Positions 34,709 through 42,956 of a stretch of DNA of 52,635 nt are shown here, piece by piece. The translations under genes and the position numbers were made by a program. Under the pieces are notes generated by a model that saw only the letters and a program-made list of their open reading frames with translations, was not told where the DNA came from and did no database searches. This DNA is from Enhydrobacter sp. (GTDB taxonomy: Bacteria > Pseudomonadota > Alphaproteobacteria > Reyranellales > Reyranellaceae). The DNA is taken from positions 1 to 52,635 of the forward strand of contig JAHCJV010000036.1 of the NCBI GenBank assembly GCA_026126105.1. The letters run 5' to 3'. Numbering within the stretch: the stretch's first letter is position 1; every line of letters starts with the position of its first letter.

Positions 34709-34909
34709 GAAATCTCCCCCAGTACAAACCCTGGCCGCCTGGCAGCCACACCATCATTTGCCAGCTCGGCGGTGAACGCGTGATGACAGTAGGCAACAAA
34801 AAGCGACGGCACCTGCCCCTGCGCCAGCGAGGTCGTTTGGGCCGTCGCCATCGTGCCGCAAGGGTGCGCTTTGCGTCAAATGCCAACCAAGCTTCGAGTG
34901 CGTGGTCGT

Positions 34910-36076
34910 TCAGTACGACCGCGGCAGGCCGAGCACGTGCTCGGCGACGAAGTTCAGGACCATGTTGGTCGAGATCGGCGCCACCGTGTAGAGGCGGGCC
35001 TCGCGGAACTTGCGTTCGACATCGTATTCCTCGGCGAAGCCGAAGCCGCCATGGGTCTGCACGCACATCTCGGCCGCCGCCCAGGCCGCTTCCGATGCGA
35101 GCATCTTCGCCATATTGGCCTCGGCGCCGGCATTGATGCCCGCTTCGAACATCGCCGCGGCCTTGCGCACCATCAGGTCGGCCGCCTCGATCTGGGTGTA
35201 GGCGCGCGCAATCGGATATTGCACGCCCTGGTTCTGGCCGATCGGCCGGCCGAACAGCTTCCGCTCCTTGGCGTAGTTCACCGCCCGGTCGATGAACCAG
35301 CGGCCGTCGCCGATACATTCCGACGCGATCAGCACACGCTCGGCGTTCATGCCGGACAGGATGTAGCGGAAGCCCTGCCCCTCCTCGCCGATCAGGTTCT
35401 CGGCCGGCACTTCCATGTCGTCGAAGAACACCTCGGTGCTGTTGTGGTTCATCATCGTACGGATCGGCTTGATCGTCAGGCCCTTGTTCAGGGCAGCCCG
35501 CATGTCGACCAGGAAGACCGACAGGCCCTCGGTACGTTTCTGGCTCTGCTCGCGCGGCGTGGTGCGGGCGAGCAGCAGCATCAGGTCGGAATGCTCGGCG
35601 CGGCTGGTCCACACTTTCTGGCCGTTCACGATGTAGGTGCTGTTGTTCTTCTTCACCGCCGTCGTGCGGAGGCTGAGCGTATCGGTGCCGCTGGTCGGTT
35701 CGGTGACGCCGAATGCCTGCAGGCGCAATTCGCCGGTGGCGATCTTCGGCAGGTAGCGCTCCTTCTGCTCCCTGCTCCCATGCCGCAGGACGGTGCCCAT
35801 GATGTACATCTGGGCATGACAGGCAGCGGCGTTACAGCCCGCCTTGTGGATCTCCTCCAGCACGGCGCTCGCGGCGGAGATGCCGAGGCCGGCACCGCCA
35901 TATTCCTCGGGGATCAGGATCGAGAGCCAGCCCGCCTCGGTCAGTGCCTTCACGAACTCCGTCGGATAACCGCGCTCGCGGTCGAGCTTGCGCCAGTACG
36001 CGCCGTCGAACTTCAGGCAGAGCGCGCGAACGGCGTCGCGAATTTCAGGATGCGTCGGCGCATAGGGATTTTCCAT
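34910..36076 (-). CDS. Acyl-CoA dehydrogenase family protein
   Basis: A 388-residue FAD enzyme that introduces a trans double bond into acyl-CoA thioesters, feeding electrons to ETF. The FAD/substrate motif AFGVTEPTSGTD is at 121-132, and QTHGGFGFAEEYDVERKFREAR marks the C-terminal domain (positions run just past 340). The Glu that medium-chain enzymes carry in EGT near the C-terminus is absent; the region reads TVAPISTN. Instead MNAERVL in helix G has Glu246, where isovaleryl-CoA and long-chain dehydrogenases keep their base. The ATG at 36076 begins the family N-terminus (MENPYAPTHPEIRD). It follows the D-glutamate cyclase-like gene by 10 bases. Confidence 0.9.
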   Translation of the reverse strand: MENPYAPTHPEIRDAVRALCLKFDGAYWRKLDRERGYPTEFVKALTEAGWLSILIPEEYGGAGLGISAASAVLEEIHKAGCNAAACHAQMYIMGTVLRHGSREQKERYLPKIATGELRLQAFGVTEPTSGTDTLSLRTTAVKKNNSTYIVNGQKVWTSRAEHSDLMLLLARTTPREQSQKRTEGLSVFLVDMRAALNKGLTIKPIRTMMNHNSTEVFFDDMEVPAENLIGEEGQGFRYILSGMNAERVLIASECIGDGRWFIDRAVNYAKERKLFGRPIGQNQGVQYPIARAYTQIEAADLMVRKAAAMFEAGINAGAEANMAKMLASEAAWAAAEMCVQTHGGFGFAEEYDVERKFREARLYTVAPISTNMVLNFVAEHVLGLPRSY

Positions 36077-36086
36077 GGTGGCGAAA

Positions 36087-36998
36087 CTAATGCGCCGCCA
36101 CACCCCACGCAATGCGACGCAGCTCCTCGATAACCGCGGCGTGCACCGCGGCCGGGAAGCCGTCCACCGTGGGCTCGTTGCGCGCCGTCACGCCGTCCAC
36201 CGCGCCGGTCTTCTCGACAATGGCGCGCGTCACCGCGAGGTCCCGTTCCGCGGTCAGGAAATTCGCCATCGCCGGCGACCAAGAGTCGTGCACCACGCCC
36301 AGGGCCGCCATCAAGCCATAGGCTCCCCAGTTCGAGACGCCGGCCACGACGAGGTGATCGCAGGACGTGACGCAGGCGATCCGTTCGCCGTTCGGCACGG
36401 TGCGCGCGATGAGCCCGGCCGGCAGCCTGCCCATGCCGATCTCGTTGCCGCCGTCGCCGACGCCGATCCGGACCCAGGGCGCCGCCGTGAAAAGGTCGTC
36501 GAGCGGTGCGGTCCATGGCGAGACGTCGACGCCCCGCATATTGCGCGGCCGGCCGTCGGGGCTGAGTCCGCAGCGCTCGATCGCCACGGCGTGGCTCACG
36601 CCCGCTGCACGCCATTCTGCCGCGACGCGTTCGATGCCGGGCCGGTCCATGACACCGATTTCGTCCACGACGCTGTCCTTGCCGGCTTCATGGACAGCCG
36701 CGCGGACGGTGTCAGCGCACGGCGAGTCGACGGCGATCCGGACGGCGACGCCGCAGGCGCCGAGCGCGGCCGCCAGCAACGCGGTGCCGACCGGCCCGTC
36801 CGTCTCAGGCGCGGCCACGCTTTCGCGCGGAACGAAGAAGCCGGTAATGAGGCCGACGCTCGTCGCACCAGCGAGCGCCCGCGCAGCCGCCCCGAGCTCA
36901 CCGGCGGTCGCGTCGATGAGGGCCTGCGTGCCGCGACCAACATCGCGGCAGACCTGCGCCTCGATCGCAGCGAGAGCGCTATTTTTCCTTGGCGACAT
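36087..36998 (-). CDS. D-glutamate cyclase-like protein (DUF4392)
   Basis: A 303-residue protein with the fold of the D-glutamate cyclase C-terminal domain, an enzyme that closes D-glutamate to 5-oxo-D-proline. VGLITGFFVP near the N-terminus and WVRIGVGDGGNEIGMGRLP in the middle are the family hallmarks. SNWGAYGLMAALGV and TVDGFPAAVHAAVI follow. The first 20 bases overlap the 3' end of the adenylate cyclase gene, so the two are coupled, and the acyl-CoA dehydrogenase follows 10 bases later. D-glutamate or a related lactam is a reasonable substrate guess, not a proven one. Confidence 0.85.
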   Translation of the reverse strand: MSPRKNSALAAIEAQVCRDVGRGTQALIDATAGELGAAARALAGATSVGLITGFFVPRESVAAPETDGPVGTALLAAALGACGVAVRIAVDSPCADTVRAAVHEAGKDSVVDEIGVMDRPGIERVAAEWRAAGVSHAVAIERCGLSPDGRPRNMRGVDVSPWTAPLDDLFTAAPWVRIGVGDGGNEIGMGRLPAGLIARTVPNGERIACVTSCDHLVVAGVSNWGAYGLMAALGVVHDSWSPAMANFLTAERDLAVTRAIVEKTGAVDGVTARNEPTVDGFPAAVHAAVIEELRRIAWGVAAH

Positions 36999-39258
36999 AA
37001 ACCCCGTTCCAATCCGGCGGTGACTCGTCGATCAGCCCATCGACCCGCGCCCGCATCATGTCGTAATAGCCCTGACGCCAGCCGAGCGCCTCTGCCGCGG
37101 CGACGCACGGTTCGATGGCAAGCAGGGCTTCCGCGAACGCCGCGCTGCGATAAAGGGCAAGGAACTCGGCCTGCCGCTCGACAAGCCTGCGGTAAGCGAC
37201 ATTTCCCGCCACCAGCGTATCGCCAAGCAGAGCATACATTCGAATCGGCGTCGTCTTGCCCTTCACCAGGATCAGGTCGAGTTCCAGAGTCGCGAAATCG
37301 GGGATCGCGCGCTGGGTGTTCTCGCCGACGACGATGCCGACGCTGTATGTCTTGCACTGCCCTTCGAGGCGGGAGGCGAGATTCACTTCGTCGCCGAGGC
37401 ATGAATAGGTCAGCCGTTGCTGGGAGCCGAAGTTACCGACAGTTGCCTGCCCCGTATTGACGCCGATACCGATGGCAACGGGAATGTGCCGCCGGCCCTC
37501 GGCCTCGGCTTCCGCCGCCCATTCGGCATTGAGCGTCACCAGATGCGATTGCATGGCAAGGGCGGCCTCGCAGGCGCGGGCGGCATGCCGCTCGATGTCG
37601 AAAGGTGCATTCCAGAACGCCATGATGGCGTCGCCCATGTACTTGTCGATCGTGCCGCTCCGTGCCTGGATCAAATCGGTCATGGGCGTGAGAAAGCGGT
37701 TCATGAAGCGGGTCAGGCCTGCCGGGTCGAACTGCTCGGAGATGGTCGTGAAGCCGCGCACATCGGTGAACATGACGGTGATTTCATGTTGTCGGCCGCC
37801 GAGCTGAAGCGCCGCCGGGTTTCGCGCCACGAGGTCGACCTGGCCGGGCGAAAGGTAGAGCGCAAAGGCCCTGCGGATCTCGCGCCGCTCGCGCTCGGTT
37901 CGCATGAAGCTGATGGCAGAGCCCCCGACATAGATCGCCGCCAGCGTGACCGGGGGGTAGATCGGGTCGAACAGCAGATGGGCCCGTTCGAAGGCGAGCC
38001 ATGGCACGAGGATGGCGATGCCGATCAGCCCTGCCGCGACGAGGAACATCCGTCCTGCCGAGAGGCGCGGCAGCAGCAGCACGAACAGCAGCCCGATCGC
38101 GGCCAGGTAGAGGAACTCGGCGCCGTCGGCATAGTCGGGCCGCTGCAGCGTCACCTGGCTCAACACCTGCTCGACGATCTGGGCGTGGATCTCGACGCCC
38201 GGCATGGCGGCCGCGATCGGCGTTGCGCGCACGTCCTGCAGGCCGATGGCGGACGTGCCGATGAAAACGATATGCGCTTCGAGTTTGTCGGTCGGCACGG
38301 TGCCGTTCAGCACGTCCCGAGCCGACACGAACCGCGACGGCAGGTGGCCGCTGTCGTACAGAATCACGCGTCCATGCGAATCGGTGCCGATCGCAACATC
38401 TCCGACGCGGATTTCGCCCACTCCCGTCCGCTCGCCGAACGACCGGAAGGCCTGCGCGCCGGACCATCGCACCAGGTAGGTCGACGCGCCCTGCACCACG
38501 CGCAGCGTTTCCGCGGCAAGCGCCGGGAACAGATCCTCGTTGCGCTGGCCGGCCAGCCGGAAAAGCATTGGAACGCGCCGGACGACGGAACTGCTGACGT
38601 CTGGGGTCACGCTGCCGTTGCCCTTGGCCGCGGCCTCCAGCACGTCGATGGTCTTCACCGCGCCCGCCTGCTGCGGAATGAATTCCGCGATCAGCTTCGG
38701 CACCTCGCGCGCATCCCGTTCCCCGCTGCTGTGCGCCACGCCGGCGAACAGGCGCGGCGGGGCGGTGCCGGCCTTGCGGTCGAAGCCGAAGCCCGTGATC
38801 ACCGGCGCTGCCCGGATTGCCGCGGCAAGGACCTCGTCGTTGTCGGGCAACTTTTCCACCAGCCGGTGCATCTCGCGCGCCTGCTCCTTATCGAGAGGCA
38901 ACGTCTTCACGATGCGCCCGATCGAGGAGCGGTCCGGCTCGGCGAAGATGACGTCGAAGGCGATGACCGCGGCGCCCTTCTGCTCGAGCTTCTCGACCAG
39001 GTCGGCGACCAGCGTGCGTGGCCATGGCCACTGGCCGTACTCGGCGAGCGCCGCCTCGTCGATGTCGACGATCCGCACAGGCATGTCGTCGGCAGGCACG
39101 CGCGGCTTGAGTTGCTGGTAGGTGTCGAAGGCGACGTCCCGCAAGCGGGCCAGGGCCGGTGGATCGGCCGCGCGGATGATGAGCGCATCGAGGAGAACCA
39201 GGAATGCCACAGCAACCGAAAGGCGCCGCGTCTTGCCCTGGCCAAACAACCAATCCAT
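36979..39258 (-). CDS. CHASE2-domain adenylate/guanylate cyclase (class III)
   Basis: A 759-residue membrane sensor cyclase. One N-terminal helix (about 10-28) leads into a periplasmic CHASE2 domain (to about 370; VRIVDIDEAALAEYGQWPWP, VVFIGTSAIGLQDVRATP-like). Then come three membrane helices (about 385-460) and a cytoplasmic class III cyclase domain. That domain has FTDVRGFT with metal-binding Asp499, DKYMGDAIMAFWNAP with the base-selecting Lys and second metal Asp, and LGDEVNLASRLEG, where the Asp/Asn favour ATP. All key residues are present, so it should make cAMP in response to an outside signal. No cAMP-binding regulator is nearby. Confidence 0.92.
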   Translation of the reverse strand: MDWLFGQGKTRRLSVAVAFLVLLDALIIRAADPPALARLRDVAFDTYQQLKPRVPADDMPVRIVDIDEAALAEYGQWPWPRTLVADLVEKLEQKGAAVIAFDVIFAEPDRSSIGRIVKTLPLDKEQAREMHRLVEKLPDNDEVLAAAIRAAPVITGFGFDRKAGTAPPRLFAGVAHSSGERDAREVPKLIAEFIPQQAGAVKTIDVLEAAAKGNGSVTPDVSSSVVRRVPMLFRLAGQRNEDLFPALAAETLRVVQGASTYLVRWSGAQAFRSFGERTGVGEIRVGDVAIGTDSHGRVILYDSGHLPSRFVSARDVLNGTVPTDKLEAHIVFIGTSAIGLQDVRATPIAAAMPGVEIHAQIVEQVLSQVTLQRPDYADGAEFLYLAAIGLLFVLLLPRLSAGRMFLVAAGLIGIAILVPWLAFERAHLLFDPIYPPVTLAAIYVGGSAISFMRTERERREIRRAFALYLSPGQVDLVARNPAALQLGGRQHEITVMFTDVRGFTTISEQFDPAGLTRFMNRFLTPMTDLIQARSGTIDKYMGDAIMAFWNAPFDIERHAARACEAALAMQSHLVTLNAEWAAEAEAEGRRHIPVAIGIGVNTGQATVGNFGSQQRLTYSCLGDEVNLASRLEGQCKTYSVGIVVGENTQRAIPDFATLELDLILVKGKTTPIRMYALLGDTLVAGNVAYRRLVERQAEFLALYRSAAFAEALLAIEPCVAAAEALGWRQGYYDMMRARVDGLIDESPPDWNGVYVAKEK

Positions 39259-39342
39259 GCGCCTCCCGCGACGTCCTGCTCAAACGCCACTTTACGGGCG
39301 GCCGCCGTGCAAGCCAAATAGCGCCCCCTCACTGAAGGTGCG

Positions 39343-40239
39343 ATGTTCACCGGACCGGTCCACGCTTCCCTGCTCGGCATCTACTGCAAGCTCGGCTCGC
39401 TCGTGCTGTTCTGCACCATGGATGCCATGGTGAAGGCGCTGGGCGACACATACGGGCCGTTCCAGCTCATGCTGTTTCGCAGCGCCGTCGCCCTGCTGCC
39501 GATCGCCTACATCGTCTGGCGCGCCGGCGGCCTGCGCGTCGTGCGCAGCAACCGGCCATGGCTTCAGGCATTTCGCATCCTGGCCGGGCTCGGCAGCACG
39601 GCGGGCTTCTTCTACGTCTTCCCGCGCATGCCGCTGGTCGATGCCTACGCAATTTCCTTCGCTGCACCCTTCTTCATGGTCGCTCTGGCCGTCCCGATGC
39701 TCGGCGAGGATGTCGGCTGGCGGCGCTGGACAGCGGTTGCCGTCGGTTTCGTCGGCGTGATCGTGATGCTCGATCCGCTCGGCATCTCCTTCCACGCCAT
39801 CTCGCTGGTCGTGCTTGCCGCCACCTTCTGCTACTCGCTGTCGACCGTGCTCGTCCGGGTCGTCAGCCGGCACGATTCGGACGCCACCACCTTGTTCTGG
39901 TTCGCCGTCGTGTCCAGCACGGTGTCGCTCGGCGCTGCCGTACCGGACTGGATCTGGCCCACGCCGATTGACTGGCTCTGGCTGATCGTGCTCGGCCTGC
40001 TGGGCGGCGTCGCACAAATCCTCGTGACGCGGGCTTGGCGCCTCGCGCCGGCTGCCGTGCTGGCGCCGTTCGATTATGCCGGGATCGTCCTGGCTGTCGC
40101 CTATGGCTATCTCTGGTTCGAGGAGGAGCCGTCCTGGACAGTATGGCTCGGGCTGCCGCTGGTCATCGGCTCGGGCCTCTATATCCTGCATCGCGAGCGT
40201 GTGCGCGCTCGCGACCGTGCCGTTGCAATGATCGCGTGA
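39343..40239 (+). CDS. DMT superfamily (EamA) transporter
   Basis: A 298-residue inner-membrane protein with about ten helices in two EamA repeats (roughly residues 15-140 and 150-285). GPFQLMLFRSAVALLP, DAYAISFAAPFFMVALAV and the second-repeat mirror RLAPAAVLAPFDYAGIVLAV are typical. Family members export amino acids, purines or other metabolites, and this one has no clear specificity marker. It is divergent from the CHASE2 cyclase across 84 bases and is followed by erpA on the same strand. Confidence 0.88.
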   Translation: MFTGPVHASLLGIYCKLGSLVLFCTMDAMVKALGDTYGPFQLMLFRSAVALLPIAYIVWRAGGLRVVRSNRPWLQAFRILAGLGSTAGFFYVFPRMPLVDAYAISFAAPFFMVALAVPMLGEDVGWRRWTAVAVGFVGVIVMLDPLGISFHAISLVVLAATFCYSLSTVLVRVVSRHDSDATTLFWFAVVSSTVSLGAAVPDWIWPTPIDWLWLIVLGLLGGVAQILVTRAWRLAPAAVLAPFDYAGIVLAVAYGYLWFEEEPSWTVWLGLPLVIGSGLYILHRERVRARDRAVAMIA

Positions 40240-40322
40240 CGTATTTCCCTACGTATTTCAAGGGATTGGACGAGGCTGTGCCGACCATTGACGAAGGCGC
40301 TGACAGTCCACATCTTGTCGGG

Positions 40323-40655
40323 ATGAGCGACACCCAGTTCAACGTCACGCCCAACGCTGCCAAGCGGATCGCTTTCCTGGCCTCGAAGGAGGCCAAGCCC
40401 GTGATGATGCGGGTCGCGGTCCTGGGCGGCGGATGTTCGGGCTTTCAGTACAACTTCACGTTCGAGGACGGCCGCCAGGACGACGACCTCGTCATCGAAC
40501 GCGACGGCGCCGCGGTGCTGGTCGATTCGACTTCCCTGGAGCTGCTCAAGGGCAGCGAGCTCGATTATGTCGAGGAGATGGTCGGCTCGTCTTTCCAGGT
40601 GAAGAACCCGAACGCCACCTCCTCCTGCGGCTGCGGCAACTCGTTCAGCGTCTGA
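40323..40655 (+). CDS. erpA: A-type iron-sulfur cluster insertion protein ErpA
   Basis: A 110-residue A-type carrier that hands Fe-S clusters to client enzymes in the cytoplasm. The three conserved cysteines are present: Cys38 in LGGGCSGFQY and Cys102/Cys104 in SSCGCGNSF. The length equals that of typical alphaproteobacterial ErpA. The ATG at 40323 (MSDTQFNVT) is used; an in-frame GTG at 40278 would add 15 residues without family support. The Fe-S subunits at 19075 and the RNA methyltransferase at 42957 are potential clients in the cell, though this is not specific to the locus. Confidence 0.93.
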   Translation: MSDTQFNVTPNAAKRIAFLASKEAKPVMMRVAVLGGGCSGFQYNFTFEDGRQDDDLVIERDGAAVLVDSTSLELLKGSELDYVEEMVGSSFQVKNPNATSSCGCGNSFSV

Positions 40656-40668
40656 GGCCGTCTCGGGC

Positions 40669-40983
40669 TCACATGCAGTCGGCCTGGGCCAGGACGACGG
40701 CCTGAAGTCCACGCATCAGGTTTGGCGGAAGCTGTGTCGGATCGAGCAGCGTGCCGGTGTCCGACATCGACTTGTACGAGCGGCGCAGTGCCTCGATGGC
40801 ATCTGCCCGTACGTCCGCGGGGACCTTTGTCGACATGCAGGCGCAGGTCTTCGGCATGTCGGTCGCAGGGTCGCTCCCCAGCATGCAGGCTTCGATGAAA
40901 GCGTCAGCGCGGGCGGCAGTCGACAGCCCGAGCAGCGCGGCGGCAATGGCTGCGCCCTTCAGAACGGCAGAACTGACTTTCAT
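40669..40983 (-). CDS. Small exported Cys-containing hypothetical protein
   Basis: A 104-residue protein with a signal peptide (MKVSSAVLKGAAIAAALLGLSTAARA, cleaved near residue 27). The short mature chain has four cysteines (EACMLG, KTCACMS, final DCM) that could form disulfides or bind metal. It is convergent with erpA and divergent from xthA. I do not recognise the family; many alphaproteobacteria have comparable small periplasmic Cys proteins at variable loci. Confidence 0.7.
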   Translation of the reverse strand: MKVSSAVLKGAAIAAALLGLSTAARADAFIEACMLGSDPATDMPKTCACMSTKVPADVRADAIEALRRSYKSMSDTGTLLDPTQLPPNLMRGLQAVVLAQADCM

Positions 40984-41031
40984 GACTCTCCCCCGAGGAC
41001 AACTGAACGCACTATACAGTAGCTTGGCGCC

Positions 41032-41817
41032 ATGAAAGTCGCGACCTGGAACGTCAATTCAGTCCGCAAACGGACCGGTAACCTCGTGGCCTGGCTGCAG
41101 AGCGCCAGGCCGGACGTCGTCGTGCTGCAGGAAATCAAGGCGCAGGAAGCGCAATTCCCGAAGCTCGAGATCGAAGCTGCCGGCTACCAGGTCGAGATCG
41201 TCGGCCAGAAGGGCTTCAACGGCGTCGCCCTGCTCTCGCTCCATCCGGTCGAGATCACTGCCCGCGCCTTGCCCGACCCCGCCGCCGACGAGCCGGCGCG
41301 CTACATCGAAGGCCGGCTGCAGACGCCGAAGGGGCCGCTGACCATTGGCGGCCTCTACCTGCCTAACGGCAACCCGATCGGCACCGAGAAGTTCGCCTAC
41401 AAGCTCGCCTGGATGGACCGCCTGGCCAAGCACGCTCGTGCGCTGCTGGCGAGCGAGGAGATGTTCGTGCTGGGCGGCGACTACAACGTCATTCCGACTG
41501 ACATCGACGTCTTCAGCCCGGCTGCCTTCGCCGACGACGCCCTCACCCAGCCCGAGTCCCGGAAGGCGCTGCGCACCCTGCTCAATCTCGGCCTGACCGA
41601 TGCGGTGCGCGCCATCCATGTCGAGGGTCCGCAATACACCTACTGGGACTACCAGGCTGGCGCCTGGCAGAAGGACAACGGCCTGCGCATCGACCATCTC
41701 CTGCTCTCGCCGCAAGCCGCCGACCGCCTCACCGCCGTGGGCATCGACAAGGAACAGCGCGGCCGCCCCGAACCGTCCGACCACGTCCCGGTGTGGTGCG
41801 AGCTCGACGTCGGATGA
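41032..41817 (+). CDS. xthA: Exodeoxyribonuclease III
   Basis: A 261-residue Mg-dependent AP endonuclease/3'-exonuclease for base excision repair. MKVATWNVNSVRKR opens the fold with the metal-site Asn. VVVLQEIKAQEAQFP holds Glu34. LGGDYNVIPTDIDVF has the catalytic Asp/Asn pair, and RIDHLL with SDHVPVWCELD completes the site, including the catalytic His. Length and motifs match ExoIII throughout. The ATG lies 48 bases from the divergent small exported gene; TATACA at 41013-41018 could be a -10 box, giving a very short leader. Confidence 0.94.
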   Translation: MKVATWNVNSVRKRTGNLVAWLQSARPDVVVLQEIKAQEAQFPKLEIEAAGYQVEIVGQKGFNGVALLSLHPVEITARALPDPAADEPARYIEGRLQTPKGPLTIGGLYLPNGNPIGTEKFAYKLAWMDRLAKHARALLASEEMFVLGGDYNVIPTDIDVFSPAAFADDALTQPESRKALRTLLNLGLTDAVRAIHVEGPQYTYWDYQAGAWQKDNGLRIDHLLLSPQAADRLTAVGIDKEQRGRPEPSDHVPVWCELDVG

Positions 41818-41835
41818 ACGCGTGCGATACTCTCG

Positions 41836-42066
41836 CTAGCGGCTTGCGCTGACCGTCGATAACGCGTCGGCAGAGCTCCCGGCGGGACGAATCAGGTCCG
41901 CCAGAATCCAGGTGCCATAGAACAGTGCCGCAATCACGAAAAGACCCGCAAAGGTGCGGGCGACCGAAGTGAAGTTTTCGTGCCAAGGTCTCCAGCGGCG
42001 CACCGAAACCATCGATTCATAGTCCGTCGTCCGCGTCGCCTCGAGAAAATTGGCCTTCTGTCGCAT
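41836..42066 (-). CDS. Small single-helix membrane protein, hypothetical
   Basis: A 76-residue product with a basic N-terminal part (RRWRPWHEN) and one hydrophobic helix (TFAGLFVIAALFYGTWILAD), followed by a short polar tail. AAGGT upstream of the ATG at 42066 is a passable ribosome site; an internal ATG about 18 codons later is also possible. It is convergent with xthA. No family is recognised, and the call rests on the hydrophobic segment and on its filling an otherwise empty gap. Confidence 0.5.
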   Translation of the reverse strand: MRQKANFLEATRTTDYESMVSVRRWRPWHENFTSVARTFAGLFVIAALFYGTWILADLIRPAGSSADALSTVSASR

Positions 42067-42172
42067 TCTGTACCTTGCAGCCGGATCAGGGCCGAAAGGC
42101 TAGCGCCACCCCACCCCATGAACGGTGACCATCCTGTGACTTCGGCAGCCCCCGTGAAGCTATCGGTCGCAG

Positions 42173-42940
42173 CTATTCCGCCCCCGAGCCGATCACGCCG
42201 CCGTCGGCGATGATGCACTGGCCGCAAACGAAGTTGCCCGCCCTGGAGGCGAGGAACACCGCCACACCGCCGATGTCGTCGGGCTGACCGATGCGCTTGA
42301 GGGCCGCCTTGCTTTCGTTGGCCTTGCGAATTTCGGGATTGTCCCACAGTGCCTTGGCGAAGTCGGTCTGGATCAGTCCGGGGGCGATGGCATTGACGCG
42401 GATGTTGTGCTTGCCCCATTCCATGGCGAGCGACTTGACCAGCGAGAGGTCGGCGGCCTTGCTCATGTTGTAGGCGGCGATGTGCGCCGAGCCGACCAGC
42501 GCGCCGATCGAGGAAACGATGATGAAAGCCCCGTCGCGGCGCTCCGCCATCTCCGGGCCGACCATGTTCATCAGCCACAGGTTGGACATCACGTTGTTCT
42601 GCATGATCTTGGCGAAGACTTCGTCCTTCAGCCCGGTGAGCGGCCCGAAATAGGGATTGGACGCCGCATTGCAGACCATGACGTCGATCTTGCCGTAGGC
42701 CTTGCGCGCGGTCGCCACGAGGTTCTCGAGCTGCGCCTTGTCCGAGATGCTGGCGGCGACCGCGGTCGCCTCGCCACCCCGCTCCCTGATCCCCTTCACC
42801 ACCTCCTCGCAGGCGGGCAGCTTGCGGCTGGAGACGACGACCTTGGCGCCGTGCGCCGCCATCTGCTCGCAGATCGAGCGGCCGATGCCGCGACTGCCGC
42901 CGGTTACCACCGCCACCTTGCCGGTAAGGTCGAACATCAT
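42173..42940 (-). CDS. SDR family oxidoreductase
   Basis: A 255-residue classical short-chain dehydrogenase. TGGSRGIG binds the nucleotide, and the basic beta-2 end (VSSRKLPACEEV) favours NADP(H). CNAAS replaces the usual NNAG. VSSIGAL carries the catalytic Ser and YNMSKAA the Tyr/Lys. The ending GQCIIADGGVIGSG is typical. AGGAGCGGCTC precedes two adjacent ATGs. It lies 16 bases after the RNA methyltransferase and is the last gene of the five-gene minus-strand unit. The substrate is unknown. Confidence 0.9.
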   Translation of the reverse strand: MMFDLTGKVAVVTGGSRGIGRSICEQMAAHGAKVVVSSRKLPACEEVVKGIRERGGEATAVAASISDKAQLENLVATARKAYGKIDVMVCNAASNPYFGPLTGLKDEVFAKIMQNNVMSNLWLMNMVGPEMAERRDGAFIIVSSIGALVGSAHIAAYNMSKAADLSLVKSLAMEWGKHNIRVNAIAPGLIQTDFAKALWDNPEIRKANESKAALKRIGQPDDIGGVAVFLASRAGNFVCGQCIIADGGVIGSGAE

Positions 42941-42956
42941 GAGCCGCTCCTCGTTT

